NCBI RefSeq assembly: GCF_002218025.2
Contig: NZ_AP018680.1
Coordinates: 2,666,001-2,730,000 of the forward strand
Direction: 5' to 3'
DNA length: 64,000 nt
From: Vibrio casei
GTDB lineage: Bacteria > Pseudomonadota > Gammaproteobacteria > Enterobacterales > Vibrionaceae
Shown: positions 37,395-52,412 of the stretch, piece by piece
Layout of the letters: every line of letters begins with the position of its first letter
How positions within the stretch are numbered: the stretch's first letter is position 1
The notes under the pieces: generated by a model
Told to the model about the DNA's origin: nothing
Database searches by the model: none
The model's input: the letters and a program-made list of their open reading frames with translations, nothing else
Program-made: the position numbers and the translations under genes

Positions 37395-37456
37395 ACAAAT
37401 TGTCATTACAGTATTTATCTATAATGTTACTACTATTTATTAGTAGTTATATTCAA

Positions 37457-37575
37457 AGCCTGGCGATGTCCTACTCTCACATGGGGAAACCCCACACTAC
37501 CATCGGCGCTACTTCGTTTCACTTCTGAGTTCGGCATGGAATCAGGTGGGTCCAAAGCGCTATGGTCGCCAAGCA
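37457..37575 (-). rRNA. rrf: 5S ribosomal RNA (second operon)
   Basis: Identical by reading to the 5S at 17990-18108. Flanks diverge within a few bases downstream. Confidence 0.95.
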
Positions 37576-37693
37576 AATTCTTTGGTTAAACGCAAAAGCG
37601 TTTAACTTAATTCGGAAAGCTGTTCGTTCTCACACTCATTCAAGCATGTCTTATATATCTATTAAGTCCAACCAAAACCCTTTAGGTGTTGTA

Positions 37694-40580
<2,887 letters not shown>

Positions 40581-40888
40581 ATACAACCCAAAAGGGTCTT
40601 TATGTATGTTCAACTAAATAAGGTTTAGTTTTTGTTTATTTTGGAGGGTAATCCAAAATAAACGATTTGCCGGACTCAATAGAACAAACCATAAATGGTT
40701 TGTAGAATACAAGACACTTGAATGTGTGTTGTTACTCATCACTTGCAAGCAAGTAATGAGATTTGAGAACTTTTATTAAGATAAACAATAAATGTTTATC
40801 TAGTCAGCTTTCCAAATTGTTAAAGAGCAAGAGTTACCTAATTAAAGATAATTCATTTTTAAAAACACTTAGTAAATGCTTTTAGAAA

Positions 40889-40964
40889 TGGTATCCCGTA
40901 GGGGAGTCGAACCCCTGTTACCGCCGTGAAAGGGCGGTGTCCTAGGCCTCTAGACGAACGGGAC
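40889..40964 (-). tRNA. tRNA-Glu (TTC) in the 16S-23S spacer
   Basis: A 76-nt cloverleaf with CCA; acceptor GTCCCGT, anticodon TTC in CCCTTTCACGG, T-arm GGTTCGACTCC. It occupies the place of tRNA-Ala in the first operon. Confidence 0.97.
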
Positions 40965-41055
40965 ACGGACGGTGAAAGCATTGGGATGCTTTCAAACTCT
41001 TTTCTATATAAACCTAATCAATCTGTGTGGGTACTCATCAATAATAAATCTTTCG

Positions 41056-42612
<1,557 letters not shown>

Positions 42613-42876
42613 AAGTTTTGTTGATGCTTTCGCATCGGCTCAATGATTACTGACTTCAAACTCATTTCTACCGAGGTAGAAAGTAACTTTAAAGTTTATT
42701 ACCATTTCCCAGCAGGAAATGATAATGAATTGACTGTGCCGCTATTATTACTTTCACTTTAAAAAGTGAAATCAAACAAGCTCAAAGCTGTTCTTATTAA
42801 TAGCCGTTTGGTCACTCAGTTCATTGATAATTCTTTTTGATTATCATCAACGAGTGCCCACACAGATTGATAGGTT

Positions 42877-42892
42877 TAAATTGTTAAAGAGC
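42877..42892 (-). promoter_or_regulatory. rRNA antitermination boxA (second operon leader)
   Basis: The minus strand reads GCTCTTTAACAATTTA, the same as in the first operon. The leader between it and 16S differs from that of the first operon in two hairpin segments, while boxA and flanks are kept. Confidence 0.85.
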
Positions 42893-43056
42893 GTTGTTCT
42901 TTCGGCTTTCGCCTCAGTGAACAGGTCGGTCATTTTAGTCATTTAAGCTTCAGTGTCAAACACTTTTTGAAACTTATTTTCTAATCCTTTTTGAGAAGGT
43001 TTTGACCTCTGACTCGCAGCGCCGTTAGGCTGTGTGCTCCGTGTCAGTGAGGGCGC

Positions 43057-43084
43057 ATTATAGAGAAGCTCATCACATTGGCAA
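43057..43084 (-). promoter_or_regulatory. rrn P1-type promoter (second operon)
   Basis: -35 TTGCCA, 16-bp spacer, -10 TATAAT and GCGCC discriminator on the minus strand, identical to the first operon's promoter. Sequence identity between the operons ends just upstream of the -35, so each has its own upstream (UP/Fis) region. Confidence 0.9.
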
Positions 43085-43203
43085 GCCCTTTTTTATCTTT
43101 TTCTTACTTTTTTGATCGTTTGATTACTTTTGAAGCAAAAAGGCTTGTTTTTGATAGTTTCTTTGCTGTTTTTCATCATAATCAAACCAACTAAGGAGTC
43201 AAA

Positions 43204-43743
43204 ATGAATCATATTCGTAACTATAAAGGCATTTACCCTAAAATTGGTAAGGATGTTTATATTGATGAGTCTTCAGTTTTAGTTGGAGATATTGTACTTG
43301 GTGAAGATTCCAGTATTTGGCCATTAGTCGCAGCTCGAGGCGATGTTAACCACATTTATATTGGCGAACGTACTAACATACAAGATGGATGTGTATTACA
43401 CGTCACTCATAAAAATACTGAAAATCCAGAAGGCTATCCACTGATTATCGGCAATGATGTGACGGTCGGTCATAAAGTGATGCTACACGGATGCACTATT
43501 CACGATCGTGTATTAGTTGGAATGGGTACGATTGTTCTTGATGGGGTAATTGTTGAATCAGATGTCGTTATCGGAGCTGGAAGTTTAGTCCCACCAAATA
43601 AGCGATTAGAAAGTGGTTATCTTTATATTGGTAGCCCGGTGAAGCAAGCTCGCCCCTTAAAAGAAGAAGAAAGAGCTTTTCTATTAAAATCAGCAGATAA
43701 TTACGTAGTGAATAAAAACGACTATCTTACCGAGATAAAGTAG
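43204..43743 (+). CDS. yrdA: Gamma-carbonic-anhydrase-like hexapeptide protein YrdA
   Basis: A 179-residue left-handed beta-helix protein with hexapeptide repeats (for example VLVGDIVLGEDSSIW, IGNDVTVGHKVMLHG). The metal-binding His positions of the gamma-CA fold are present in VLHVTHK and GHKVMLHGC. E. coli YrdA binds zinc, but its physiological role is not firmly known. AAGGAG lies 7 nt before the ATG. It is divergent from the second rRNA operon's promoter and converges on the DUF1488 gene. Confidence 0.93.
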   Translation: MNHIRNYKGIYPKIGKDVYIDESSVLVGDIVLGEDSSIWPLVAARGDVNHIYIGERTNIQDGCVLHVTHKNTENPEGYPLIIGNDVTVGHKVMLHGCTIHDRVLVGMGTIVLDGVIVESDVVIGAGSLVPPNKRLESGYLYIGSPVKQARPLKEEERAFLLKSADNYVVNKNDYLTEIK

Positions 43744-43752
43744 CCGTCACCT

Positions 43753-44013
43753 TTAACCTAGTTCGACTTCTCCAACTAGGTTAAAATCTTCATTTTCTAT
43801 CGCTTTTTCAGCTAATTCTTCTAAATCAAATCGTAAAGCGTCAAATTCCACTAATATTTCATTTTCTTGAATTTGATAGCCAGCCATTTCGGACAATTTT
43901 CCCAATGAAACCACGCATTCAATAAGTTTTCCGGCTTGTTGAGCAGGAAAAATAATAACGTTACGTTCCTCTACCCAAGTTTGAATATCAGGAAATAATA
44001 TATTTTGATTCAT
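43753..44013 (-). CDS. DUF1488 family protein (YrdB-like)
   Basis: An 86-residue protein starting MNQNILFPDIQTWVEERN, like the DUF1488 family that includes E. coli YrdB, and ending in an acidic helix. Function unknown. The ATG at 44013 has AAGG 7 nt upstream; a TTG at 44028 would add five residues. It lies 21 bp after aroE, as in E. coli and Vibrio. Confidence 0.88.
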   Translation of the reverse strand: MNQNILFPDIQTWVEERNVIIFPAQQAGKLIECVVSLGKLSEMAGYQIQENEILVEFDALRFDLEELAEKAIENEDFNLVGEVELG

Positions 44014-44034
44014 AAAACGACCTTGCACTAATAT

Positions 44035-44868
44035 TCAACTACCAAAATTTTTTCTTAATTCACGTAATACTTGCTGATTACTCGGCCTCAAACCTCGCCA
44101 CAGCATAAAACTTTCGGCAGCTTGTCCAACAAGCATTCCTAAACCATCATATGCATGAATAACACTATGAGATTTTGCCCAATCATTAAAACGGGTATTC
44201 TTCGAACCATAACTCATGTCATAACTGATACTTTGCGGAGTAAAAATATTGATACTGATATCTGGCAAGTTTCCACTTAGCCCAGCTGACGTTGAGTTAA
44301 TGATAATATCAAAAGAAGTGTCAATTTCTTCCATTGGCATGGCGTGGATATGACCAAAAGGAGAAAACACATCGGCGAGCGCTTTGGCTTTTTCAAAGGT
44401 GCGGTTGGTAATGACTATTTCAGCAGGATGTTGATCTAATAGTGGCTTCAAAGCCCCTCTTGCCGCACCACCAGCACCCAACAATAAAACTTTAGCTCCT
44501 TTTATCTGTGACTGATATTGCAATAAGTCCTGAACCAACCCTTCACCATCAGTATTGTCACCAATGATTTGTCCGTCATCCAACTTCTTCAGTGTATTCA
44601 CCGCTTGAGCCAATTGCGCTCGTTCGGTTAAACGATCGGCAAATTCAAAAGCATCCAATTTAAATGGCGCTGTCACATTGCACCCTTTGCCACCTTGAGC
44701 AAAAAACTCACTTACAGCCACTTTAAAACCATCAACCGGTGCTTCAATAATACCGTACTCCATTTGCTGACCCGTCTGACGAGCAAATAAAGTGTGAATG
44801 AATGGTGATTTACTGTGTTTAATCGGGTTTCCAAAAACAGCATAGCGATCTAGTTTATTAATGGCCAT
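44035..44868 (-). CDS. aroE: Shikimate dehydrogenase AroE
   Basis: AroE reduces 3-dehydroshikimate to shikimate with NADPH in the aromatic pathway. Motifs: [15 protein letters not shown] (shikimate site), GCNVTAPFK with the catalytic Lys, NTDGEGL with the catalytic Asp, and the nucleotide loop [11 protein letters not shown]. Length 277 fits. It lies 22 bp after hemF on the same strand and probably shares a transcript with tsaC-hemF. Confidence 0.97.
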   Translation of the reverse strand: MAINKLDRYAVFGNPIKHSKSPFIHTLFARQTGQQMEYGIIEAPVDGFKVAVSEFFAQGGKGCNVTAPFKLDAFEFADRLTERAQLAQAVNTLKKLDDGQIIGDNTDGEGLVQDLLQYQSQIKGAKVLLLGAGGAARGALKPLLDQHPAEIVITNRTFEKAKALADVFSPFGHIHAMPMEEIDTSFDIIINSTSAGLSGNLPDISINIFTPQSISYDMSYGSKNTRFNDWAKSHSVIHAYDGLGMLVGQAAESFMLWRGLRPSNQQVLRELRKNFGS

Positions 44869-44890
44869 ATCCTTGCCTTTTAAATAGTCA

Positions 44891-45796
<906 letters not shown>

Positions 45797-46357
45797 TTAT
45801 CCTTGTCTTAATACATTGGATGTTTTGGCATCTCGAATTTCAGTTGGCACTGTTCTGCCGCCCACCTTACCTTCCAAAATAGCAATGAGTTTATCACCAA
45901 ACTGATATTGAACCTCTTCAGTCGTACGGCAAGGTTCAAGACCGGTTAAGTTAGCGCTCGTTGAGGTTATTGGCTTACCAAAAGACAAGCAAAGCTTTTG
46001 AACTAATGGATGATCGGTCACTCGTACCGCAATAGAATGAAACTGTCCAGTAAGATGAGAGGAAACATTCTTATTAACCGGCATAACCCAGGTAACAGGA
46101 CCAGGCCAACTAGCTTTAACCGTTTGAAGTTGCTCATCAGTTAATTGAGAGTCATCAATGTAAGGAAATAATTGTTGATAACTCGCCGCAATCAAAATTA
46201 GCCCCTTTTCTATTGGGCGCTGCTTAAGCTGAAGTAATTTCTCAATCGCCGACAAGTTATCAGGATCGCAACCTACACCAAATACTCCTTCAGTTGGGTA
46301 AGCAATCACGTCACCTTGGTGCAGCGCTTGTACAACAGCATCAAAATTATCCAACAT
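45797..46357 (-). CDS. tsaC: Threonylcarbamoyl-AMP synthase TsaC
   Basis: TsaC (RimN, YrdC fold) makes threonylcarbamoyl-AMP for the t6A37 modification of ANN-decoding tRNAs. Motifs: [33 protein letters not shown] and [10 protein letters not shown]; the C-terminus [16 protein letters not shown] is typical. Length 186 fits the short TsaC form. AGAGGAA precedes the ATG. It heads tsaC-hemF-aroE-DUF1488 and is divergent from purE. Confidence 0.96.
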   Translation of the reverse strand: MLDNFDAVVQALHQGDVIAYPTEGVFGVGCDPDNLSAIEKLLQLKQRPIEKGLILIAASYQQLFPYIDDSQLTDEQLQTVKASWPGPVTWVMPVNKNVSSHLTGQFHSIAVRVTDHPLVQKLCLSFGKPITSTSANLTGLEPCRTTEEVQYQFGDKLIAILEGKVGGRTVPTEIRDAKTSNVLRQG

Positions 46358-46499
46358 TTGTTCCTCTTAGAGTGTGTCAGTTCACTTTATATTGACCAGT
46401 GTATAAAACCTTGGTGCTCATGCCTAAAAATTTTTCATTTCAATCTTAATTTCTTTAACCGCAATACAATTAGATTTCACTTTTAAACCAAACAACCTA

Positions 46500-46537
46500 A
46501 CGCAAACGTTTTCCTTGGTGAGTTTTAACCGTATAAT
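46500..46537 (+). promoter_or_regulatory. PurR box and promoter of purEK
   Basis: ACGCAAACGTTTTCCT at 46500-46515 matches the PurR operator consensus (ACGCAAACGTTTTCNT). It overlaps the -35 region of a promoter whose -10 is TATAAT at 46532-46537, so bound PurR with hypoxanthine or guanine should block transcription. Confidence 0.92.
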
Positions 46538-46590
46538 GTCGAACAATTCCCCTAATTCACTTATAAAAGACCTACGTTAAGGAGTTTTCG

Positions 46591-47076
46591 ATGAAAGTTG
46601 GAATCATTATGGGTTCAAAATCCGATTGGCCAACCATGAAACTTGCCGCTGAAATGTTAGATCGTTTCAATGTGCCTTATGAAACCAAAGTGGTTTCCGC
46701 TCACCGAACTCCTCACTTATTAGCTGAATACGCAGAAAGTGCAAAAGCGCGTGGACTTAAAGTCATTATTGCTGGGGCTGGCGGTGCCGCTCACCTTCCA
46801 GGCATGGCTGCAGCCTTCACCAGCTTACCGGTATTGGGTGTGCCGGTTCAATCTCGTGCACTCTCTGGAGTTGATTCTCTTTATTCGATTGTTCAAATGC
46901 CAAAAGGCATTGCAGTGGGCACCTTAGCAATTGGTGAAGCCGGAGCAGCAAACGCGGGTATTCTCGCCGCGCAAATTTTAGGTACCCATGATGAAAAGAT
47001 CATGGCTTCAGTTGAAGCTTTTCGTAAAGAGCAAACTGACACCGTTTTAGCGAATCCAAACCCGGCTGAGGATTAA
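46591..47076 (+). CDS. purE: N5-carboxyaminoimidazole ribonucleotide mutase PurE
   Basis: PurE shifts the carboxylate of N5-CAIR to give CAIR in purine synthesis. Class I signatures are [10 protein letters not shown] at about 7-16, SAHRTPHLL with the catalytic His, and [11 protein letters not shown]. Length 161 is standard. AAGGAG lies 7 nt before the ATG. It is followed by purK after 5 nt and controlled by the PurR box upstream. Confidence 0.98.
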   Translation: MKVGIIMGSKSDWPTMKLAAEMLDRFNVPYETKVVSAHRTPHLLAEYAESAKARGLKVIIAGAGGAAHLPGMAAAFTSLPVLGVPVQSRALSGVDSLYSIVQMPKGIAVGTLAIGEAGAANAGILAAQILGTHDEKIMASVEAFRKEQTDTVLANPNPAED

Positions 47077-47081
47077 GACTT

Positions 47082-48206
47082 ATGGTAAATCAGCAAGTTC
47101 TTGTTTTGGGTGCGGGTCAATTGGCTCGAATGATGTCGTTAGCTGGCGCGCCATTAAATATTGATATTGCCGCTTTTGATGTCGATAGCGAAAAAATCAT
47201 TCACCCATTAACACAACATGTTATTGGTCATGGATTAAATAACGCCATCGCTCAAGCCAATGTCATCACTGCCGAGTTTGAACACATTCCCCATTCTATC
47301 TTAGAGGTTTGTGAAAGAAGCGGGAAATTACAGCCTTCCACTCAAGCGATTAAAGCAGGTGGTGATCGTCGCATTGAAAAGCAATTACTTGACGATGCGA
47401 ACGTCGCAAATGCCAAATACACCATCATTACCAATAGATCTGAATTCGACGCAGCTATTGCCTATGTCGGTGTCCCTATGGTGCTAAAAACCGCTTTAGG
47501 TGGTTATGATGGAAAAGGACAATGGCGCTTAAAACAACTTGAACAAGTCGAGTCTATTTGGCAAGAAATGGAACAAAGCTTATTGAATACCCCACACCAA
47601 GCCATCGTGGCTGAAGAGTTTGTTCCTTTCGGAAGAGAAGTGTCTTTGATTGGAGCCCGTAGAGCCAATGGAGACATCGTCGTCTACCCATTAGCTGAAA
47701 ACATTCATGTCGATGGAGTATTAAGCCTTTCCACCGCTATTAATGAACCAGAGCTCCAAGAACAAGCAAAAAAAATGTTTATCGCTATTGCAGACAAACT
47801 CAATTACGTTGGTGTTTTGGCCATTGAGTTTTTTGATGTAGAAGGGCTGCTACTGGTTAATGAGATCGCTCCGCGCGTTCATAACTCTGGTCACTGGACA
47901 CAACAAGGTGCCGAAGTTTGTCAATTTGAGAACCATTTACGTGCCGTGTGTAATTTACCGCTAGGCGATACTCGTCTTATTCGTCCAACAGCAATGGTGA
48001 ATATTCTCGGCCTGGATACTTTACCAGAAGCCATCTTCGATATACCAAACTGTCACACGCATTGGTACGGGAAAGAAAAACGATCTGGACGAAAAATGGG
48101 CCATATAAACATTTGCGCTGATTCATCTGAGCAATTAAACGATACCCTGAAAAAACTAGCCAGCATTCTTCCAGTTGCCGACTTTCCGGCCTTACATAAG
48201 CACTAA
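47082..48206 (+). CDS. purK: N5-carboxyaminoimidazole ribonucleotide synthase PurK
   Basis: PurK is an ATP-grasp enzyme that carboxylates AIR with bicarbonate. It starts [19 protein letters not shown] (Rossmann-like N-domain); [14 protein letters not shown] is the ATP-binding loop, and [15 protein letters not shown] holds the metal-binding residues. Length 374 is slightly above E. coli PurK (about 355). It is the second gene of purEK and a hairpin terminator follows. Confidence 0.97.
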   Translation: MVNQQVLVLGAGQLARMMSLAGAPLNIDIAAFDVDSEKIIHPLTQHVIGHGLNNAIAQANVITAEFEHIPHSILEVCERSGKLQPSTQAIKAGGDRRIEKQLLDDANVANAKYTIITNRSEFDAAIAYVGVPMVLKTALGGYDGKGQWRLKQLEQVESIWQEMEQSLLNTPHQAIVAEEFVPFGREVSLIGARRANGDIVVYPLAENIHVDGVLSLSTAINEPELQEQAKKMFIAIADKLNYVGVLAIEFFDVEGLLLVNEIAPRVHNSGHWTQQGAEVCQFENHLRAVCNLPLGDTRLIRPTAMVNILGLDTLPEAIFDIPNCHTHWYGKEKRSGRKMGHINICADSSEQLNDTLKKLASILPVADFPALHKH

Positions 48207-48228
48207 GTTTTTAGACTATGACCAGTGG

Positions 48229-48251
48229 GTGGGCCATCAATGCCCACTTTT
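48229..48251 (+). terminator. Terminator of purEK
   Basis: GTGGGC / GCCCAC with a 7-nt loop and a TTTT tail, extended by two G-T wobbles. It overlaps the last codons' end of the convergent zinc-finger gene. Confidence 0.75.
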
Positions 48252-48855
48252 AATCAAGTTGAACCTTCTGACATTTACGATCAGCGCACTGAATTTTCAC
48301 CCCACTAACTAAACGCTTTTCAACCAATAAAGGAAAGCCACACTGTTGGCATTTCCCTTTAACAGGAAGCAAGTTGATAGAAAATTTGCACTTTGGATAA
48401 GCATCACAAGCATAAAAGCTTTTCCCAAACCGAGACTGACGCTCAACCAATTGACCACTTTTACATTCAGGACAAGTTAAGTTCAATTCCGCAGCTTGTT
48501 CAGGTTTTGGATCGGAAGATTCAATATGGTGGCACTCAGGAAAGCGGCTACAACCAATGAACATACCATATCGGCCTTGACGTAACACCAACTCACCTTG
48601 CTGCACATCACTTTCTGCTTGCTTAGCACATTCAGGACAAACCACACCTAACGCTTTAATAATATGCCCATCATTTTGATGTAACGGACGAATATAATCA
48701 CAGCTCGGATAGTGGTTACATCCCAGAAAGGGACCATGTTTACCATGACGAAGCTGAAGCTCACCTTGCTGTGTCTCATGACATTTTGGACAAGCTTCGT
48801 GCTCTAAAGCATGTTCATGGGCTGAAAATAACTTCTGATCGATTTTTTTGCTCAT
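48250..48855 (-). CDS. Topoisomerase-type C4 zinc-finger protein (YrdD-like)
   Basis: The 201-residue protein consists of four C4 zinc fingers of the topoisomerase I C-terminal type: CPKC...CNHYPSC, CPEC...CSRFPEC, CPEC...CDAYPKC and CQQC...CADRKC. There is no catalytic topoisomerase domain. It resembles E. coli YrdD, next to smg and dprA as here; single-stranded DNA binding is likely but the role is unknown. Starts 15 bp after smg. Confidence 0.93.
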   Translation of the reverse strand: MSKKIDQKLFSAHEHALEHEACPKCHETQQGELQLRHGKHGPFLGCNHYPSCDYIRPLHQNDGHIIKALGVVCPECAKQAESDVQQGELVLRQGRYGMFIGCSRFPECHHIESSDPKPEQAAELNLTCPECKSGQLVERQSRFGKSFYACDAYPKCKFSINLLPVKGKCQQCGFPLLVEKRLVSGVKIQCADRKCQKVQLD

Positions 48856-48870
48856 TATAATGAATTCAAA

Positions 48871-49341
48871 TTAATGAACTAAGCCTTGTTCAGTAGAATA
48901 AAGTAACTCTTCCATTTGGGTATAAGCATTTTCATTACCAGGCACATTGAATAGAACCATTAAAATGACCCATTTTAAGTCATCCAAAGTGAACTCTTGC
49001 GTTTCTAATCCCATGATTCGATCAATTACCATTTCACGAGTTTCGGTAGTGAGTACTTTTACTTGCTCTAGGAAAAGAAGAAAACCACGACACTCTACAT
49101 CAAGTCGTAGGGTTTCATCTTGAGTATAGATGCGGGTTGAATTAGCCGATCCTGTTGCCATATCAAGGCGTTCACCTTGCTGTAAGGCAGCCAAACCTTC
49201 TAACCAATGAAGTGCTTTATAAATTTCTTGTTGATGAAAGCCGGCTCTTAGTAACTCATCTTCAAGTTCATCTTGATCAATCATGAGCTCTGCATCGCTA
49301 TGAATATAAGTTTCAAACAGGTACATAAGAATGTCCATCAT
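48871..49341 (-). CDS. smg: Smg protein (DUF494)
   Basis: A 156-residue protein very like E. coli Smg: it starts with [11 protein letters not shown], has RIYTQDE followed by [10 protein letters not shown], and ends [16 protein letters not shown] after [13 protein letters not shown]. The function is not known. Start is ATG at 49341 or the next codon; GGAGGG lies upstream. It lies between dprA (34 bp) and the zinc-finger gene, the common gammaproteobacterial arrangement. Confidence 0.95.
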   Translation of the reverse strand: MMDILMYLFETYIHSDAELMIDQDELEDELLRAGFHQQEIYKALHWLEGLAALQQGERLDMATGSANSTRIYTQDETLRLDVECRGFLLFLEQVKVLTTETREMVIDRIMGLETQEFTLDDLKWVILMVLFNVPGNENAYTQMEELLYSTEQGLVH

Positions 49342-49375
49342 AGCTTTACCCTCCGCGGCAACAACGTTAAATTAG

Positions 49376-50524
49376 CTAATTCTTATTATTAAGAATATAG
49401 CCTCCTTGAACCGAAATAACATGCCCCGCTAATTCAAGCTCCAAAATTTGCATCATTATCTCATGTACCGGTATATGGGTACGTTCAGACAAAATATCAA
49501 CCGGGGTAGGTTCATTTCCTACGTTAGCCAACAGTTGAGGAAATGGCAATGCTTGCTGTTGCGATGTTGATGTTGATGTTGATTCAAAACTTAATTGGGA
49601 TTGAACAGGTTGGTAACTATAAGCATTATTCCCCAATAAAGACCGAGCAAACACTGGATTCATTTCATCAAGAATATCCTGAGCACATAGCGCCATTATT
49701 GCACCATCTTGAATTAAACGATTCGTTCCAGCGTGTCCAGAATGATAAATGGAGCCGGGCAGTGCAAATACATCACGGTTTTGCTCCAGTGCATAACGGG
49801 CAGTAATTAGAGATCCACTGCGTTCGGCAGCTTCAATCACCAACACACCTTGAGATAATCCACTAATGATACGGTTTCGACGAGGAAAATGTTCAGGTCT
49901 TGGTTTGGCGTTAGGGCGAAACTCAGAGACTAACGCACCACCTTGTTGCACAATCCGCTCAGCTAAGCCTTTATGACGTGAAGGATAAACCTGATCAACT
50001 CCAGAACCTAATACCGCAATAGTGGTTCCTTGAGCTTGCAACGCCCCATCATGCGCATGCCCATCGATCCCCAACGCCAGACCACTCGTTACCGCCATAC
50101 CTTGAGAAGCAAACTCATAGGAAAATTCACGAGAGGAGCGAAGCCCATCAATACTCGCATTACGACTCCCAACTATGGCAATTTGTGATTGATGCAAAGC
50201 ATCAAGATTACCTTTAACAAATAATACTGGAGGATGAGATGACATCTGCTTCATCAGACTGGGATAACGATCGGATAAAGGTGTCACAATTGAGTGTAAT
50301 CCTGAACTCGCTAACCAAGTTAAACACTGATCAACGTCAGCATTAGATTCTTGTTGAATATATTGAATCTGAGCCGGTTTTAATCCCAAACTTTGTAACT
50401 CTAAAACAGAATAACTAATAATATTTTTCGGAGAATCGACCGATAAAAGGCGAGATATTGATACCCCACCTAATTTAGGGGTGAAACTTAAAGTTAACCA
50501 TGCACAAAGTTGAGATTCAGTCAT
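49376..50524 (-). CDS. dprA: DNA-processing protein DprA (Smf)
   Basis: DprA binds incoming single-stranded DNA during transformation and loads RecA. The extended Rossmann fold (about 100-300) shows IVGSRNASIDGLR, SGLALGIDGHAHDGAL, FPRRNRIISGLS and SGSLITARYALEQ; the last 60 residues form the winged-helix DML1-like domain. Length 382 fits. No clear ribosome-binding site precedes the ATG; it starts 14 bp after the LysM gene and may be coupled to it. With comM in the window this fits a naturally competent Vibrio. Confidence 0.96.
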   Translation of the reverse strand: MTESQLCAWLTLSFTPKLGGVSISRLLSVDSPKNIISYSVLELQSLGLKPAQIQYIQQESNADVDQCLTWLASSGLHSIVTPLSDRYPSLMKQMSSHPPVLFVKGNLDALHQSQIAIVGSRNASIDGLRSSREFSYEFASQGMAVTSGLALGIDGHAHDGALQAQGTTIAVLGSGVDQVYPSRHKGLAERIVQQGGALVSEFRPNAKPRPEHFPRRNRIISGLSQGVLVIEAAERSGSLITARYALEQNRDVFALPGSIYHSGHAGTNRLIQDGAIMALCAQDILDEMNPVFARSLLGNNAYSYQPVQSQLSFESTSTSTSQQQALPFPQLLANVGNEPTPVDILSERTHIPVHEIMMQILELELAGHVISVQGGYILNNKN

Positions 50525-50538
50525 TGGACATTAAACGG

Positions 50539-51687
50539 TTAAGCATTGTCATCACCTTGAGAAGATTCCGAGCTAGCGGTGTTTTGGGTTGAAGGATTCA
50601 CGTGATTAGTTTGAACGGGGGAAATTGCAATACTGTTCACTCCAATTGGCTCGTCACTTTGGGTGATCAAAGCCAAACTAAATTTAGCGTAAGGACGAAT
50701 AACCACCATCTGACCAATAGCGATCGGTGGAAGTTCTGCTGAACTAAACCCATTCACACCAATTTCTTTTTTATATCGGTAGCTACCTTTTCCACCATAA
50801 ATCACCGCACCTTGTTTGGATAACTCAAACGTACTCCCTTGACTCAAACCGTCATCAAAACCACGATCAATCACCACCACCTGATTAAGGGCCATAAAAT
50901 AATGACCGTCCATTGAACCTTTAATATTGGCAATCATTCCCGCGGGTGCTGGGTTTGGATGAAATACAGTTGATAGTGCTAAATCATTACCAATAACAGG
51001 CAGCGCAATATCATTAATCATAATTTCTTGCTGTTGATTAATTACTTGCAGAGCACTGTATTTATCACTGGTTTCTTTTAGTTTAGCGCGCGCAACCAAA
51101 CGAAGTGAGTAAGCACTCGCATCCACATCATCACCACTACGCTCATATTGATTAACCAAACGATAAATAGTCCAATCAGGATGCGTCACTTTCCCATCGA
51201 TATAAATACGTTCATTATGACTTAAAAATTTACGCCCCTCACTGGTACCTAAAACACGTAGTGCACTTTTTTTATCATCATCGGTCAATAATAAATCAGA
51301 CTTCAAATAAGGTATCACTAAGCCCTCAGCCAGTGTTGGGATTGCCTTTTTATTCTGTTTACGGACATGAGGACCCATTTTTTTCATCGGTTTTAAACTT
51401 AATAATGGCTCACCATTGCGCCATGTTAAGGTCAATTTATCACCAGGGTAAATCAAATGTGGGTTTGAAATTTCAGGATTGACTTGCCACAAACGAGGCC
51501 ATAGCCAAGGGCTATCTAAAAACAGTGCCGAAATATCCCATAATGTATCACCTTTTTTCACCACATAGGTCGTTGGTGCATCTTGTTTCAACAACAGTGG
51601 CTGCTGAACCGATGTTGAGGCAAAAACTGAAAAACTTACCAATAGAAAAACAAAAATTTTACATGTAAATCGCGTTACTTTAGACAT
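50539..51687 (-). CDS. LysM-domain exported protein
   Basis: A protein of 382 residues with an N-terminal signal peptide (MSKVTRFTCKIFVFLLVSFS, cleavage probably after the following VFA) and a LysM domain at about 40-85: TYVVKKGDTLWDIS, then WPRLWQVNPEISNPHLIYPG. The rest, about 280 residues, has no domain I recognise. LysM suggests peptidoglycan binding in the periplasm. I chose ATG 51687 because AAGG lies upstream and the signal peptide then starts at the N-terminus; an in-frame start at 51729 adds 14 residues. It stands between def (divergent) and dprA as in other vibrios. Confidence 0.88.
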   Translation of the reverse strand: MSKVTRFTCKIFVFLLVSFSVFASTSVQQPLLLKQDAPTTYVVKKGDTLWDISALFLDSPWLWPRLWQVNPEISNPHLIYPGDKLTLTWRNGEPLLSLKPMKKMGPHVRKQNKKAIPTLAEGLVIPYLKSDLLLTDDDKKSALRVLGTSEGRKFLSHNERIYIDGKVTHPDWTIYRLVNQYERSGDDVDASAYSLRLVARAKLKETSDKYSALQVINQQQEIMINDIALPVIGNDLALSTVFHPNPAPAGMIANIKGSMDGHYFMALNQVVVIDRGFDDGLSQGSTFELSKQGAVIYGGKGSYRYKKEIGVNGFSSAELPPIAIGQMVVIRPYAKFSLALITQSDEPIGVNSIAISPVQTNHVNPSTQNTASSESSQGDDNA

Positions 51688-51818
51688 GACCTTAGATTCC
51701 TTGGTCGACATTTTGTCGCTTAATGTCATTGGATGCTGTCATTTGCCTTCTAAAATGTCTAGAATTGTAGCCATAAGGTTTAAGCTGTTTTCGGCACAGT
51801 TCAATATTTAGAGTGTAT

Positions 51819-52334
51819 ATGTCTGTATTACAAGTATTAACATTCCCAGATGATCGCCTTCGTACCGTTGCAAAACCGGTAGATAAGGTGACATCTGAGC
51901 TTCAAAAATTCATCGATGACATGATTGAAACCATGTATGACGAAGAAGGTATCGGCCTTGCGGCTACCCAAGTTGATTTTCACCAACGAATTGTCGTGAT
52001 CGACGTTTCTGATGAAAGAGATCAACCTATGGTATTAATCAATCCTGAGATTTTAGAAAAACGTGGTGAAGATGGAATAGAGGAAGGCTGCCTTTCTGTG
52101 CCTGGCGCGCGCGCTTTAGTTCCTAGAGCAGCAGAAGTTACCGTTAGAGCATTAGATAGAGATGGCAAAGAATTTACGTTTGAAGCTGATGATTTACTCG
52201 CCATTTGTGTTCAACATGAACTTGACCACTTGATGGGTAAATTGTTTGTCGATTATTTATCACCGTTAAAGCGTAAACGCATTCAAGATAAGCTTACCAA
52301 AATCAAGCGTTTCAACGAGAAACAAGATAAGTAA
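51819..52334 (+). CDS. def: Peptide deformylase Def
   Basis: Def removes the formyl group from nascent proteins. All three motifs are intact: [17 protein letters not shown] (metal-binding Cys) and CVQHELDHL (HEXXH). Length 171 from the ATG at 51819; another ATG-like start two codons earlier (51813) is less like homologues, which begin MSVLQVL. It heads def-fmt-rsmB-trkA-trkH. Confidence 0.97.
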   Translation: MSVLQVLTFPDDRLRTVAKPVDKVTSELQKFIDDMIETMYDEEGIGLAATQVDFHQRIVVIDVSDERDQPMVLINPEILEKRGEDGIEEGCLSVPGARALVPRAAEVTVRALDRDGKEFTFEADDLLAICVQHELDHLMGKLFVDYLSPLKRKRIQDKLTKIKRFNEKQDK

Positions 52335-52412
52335 CAGCCAACATAATACCCAATATTATTGAGAAACTCTTTCAGTAATCTTGAGTATATAAAATTGAGA
52401 AGGAAACCTACC

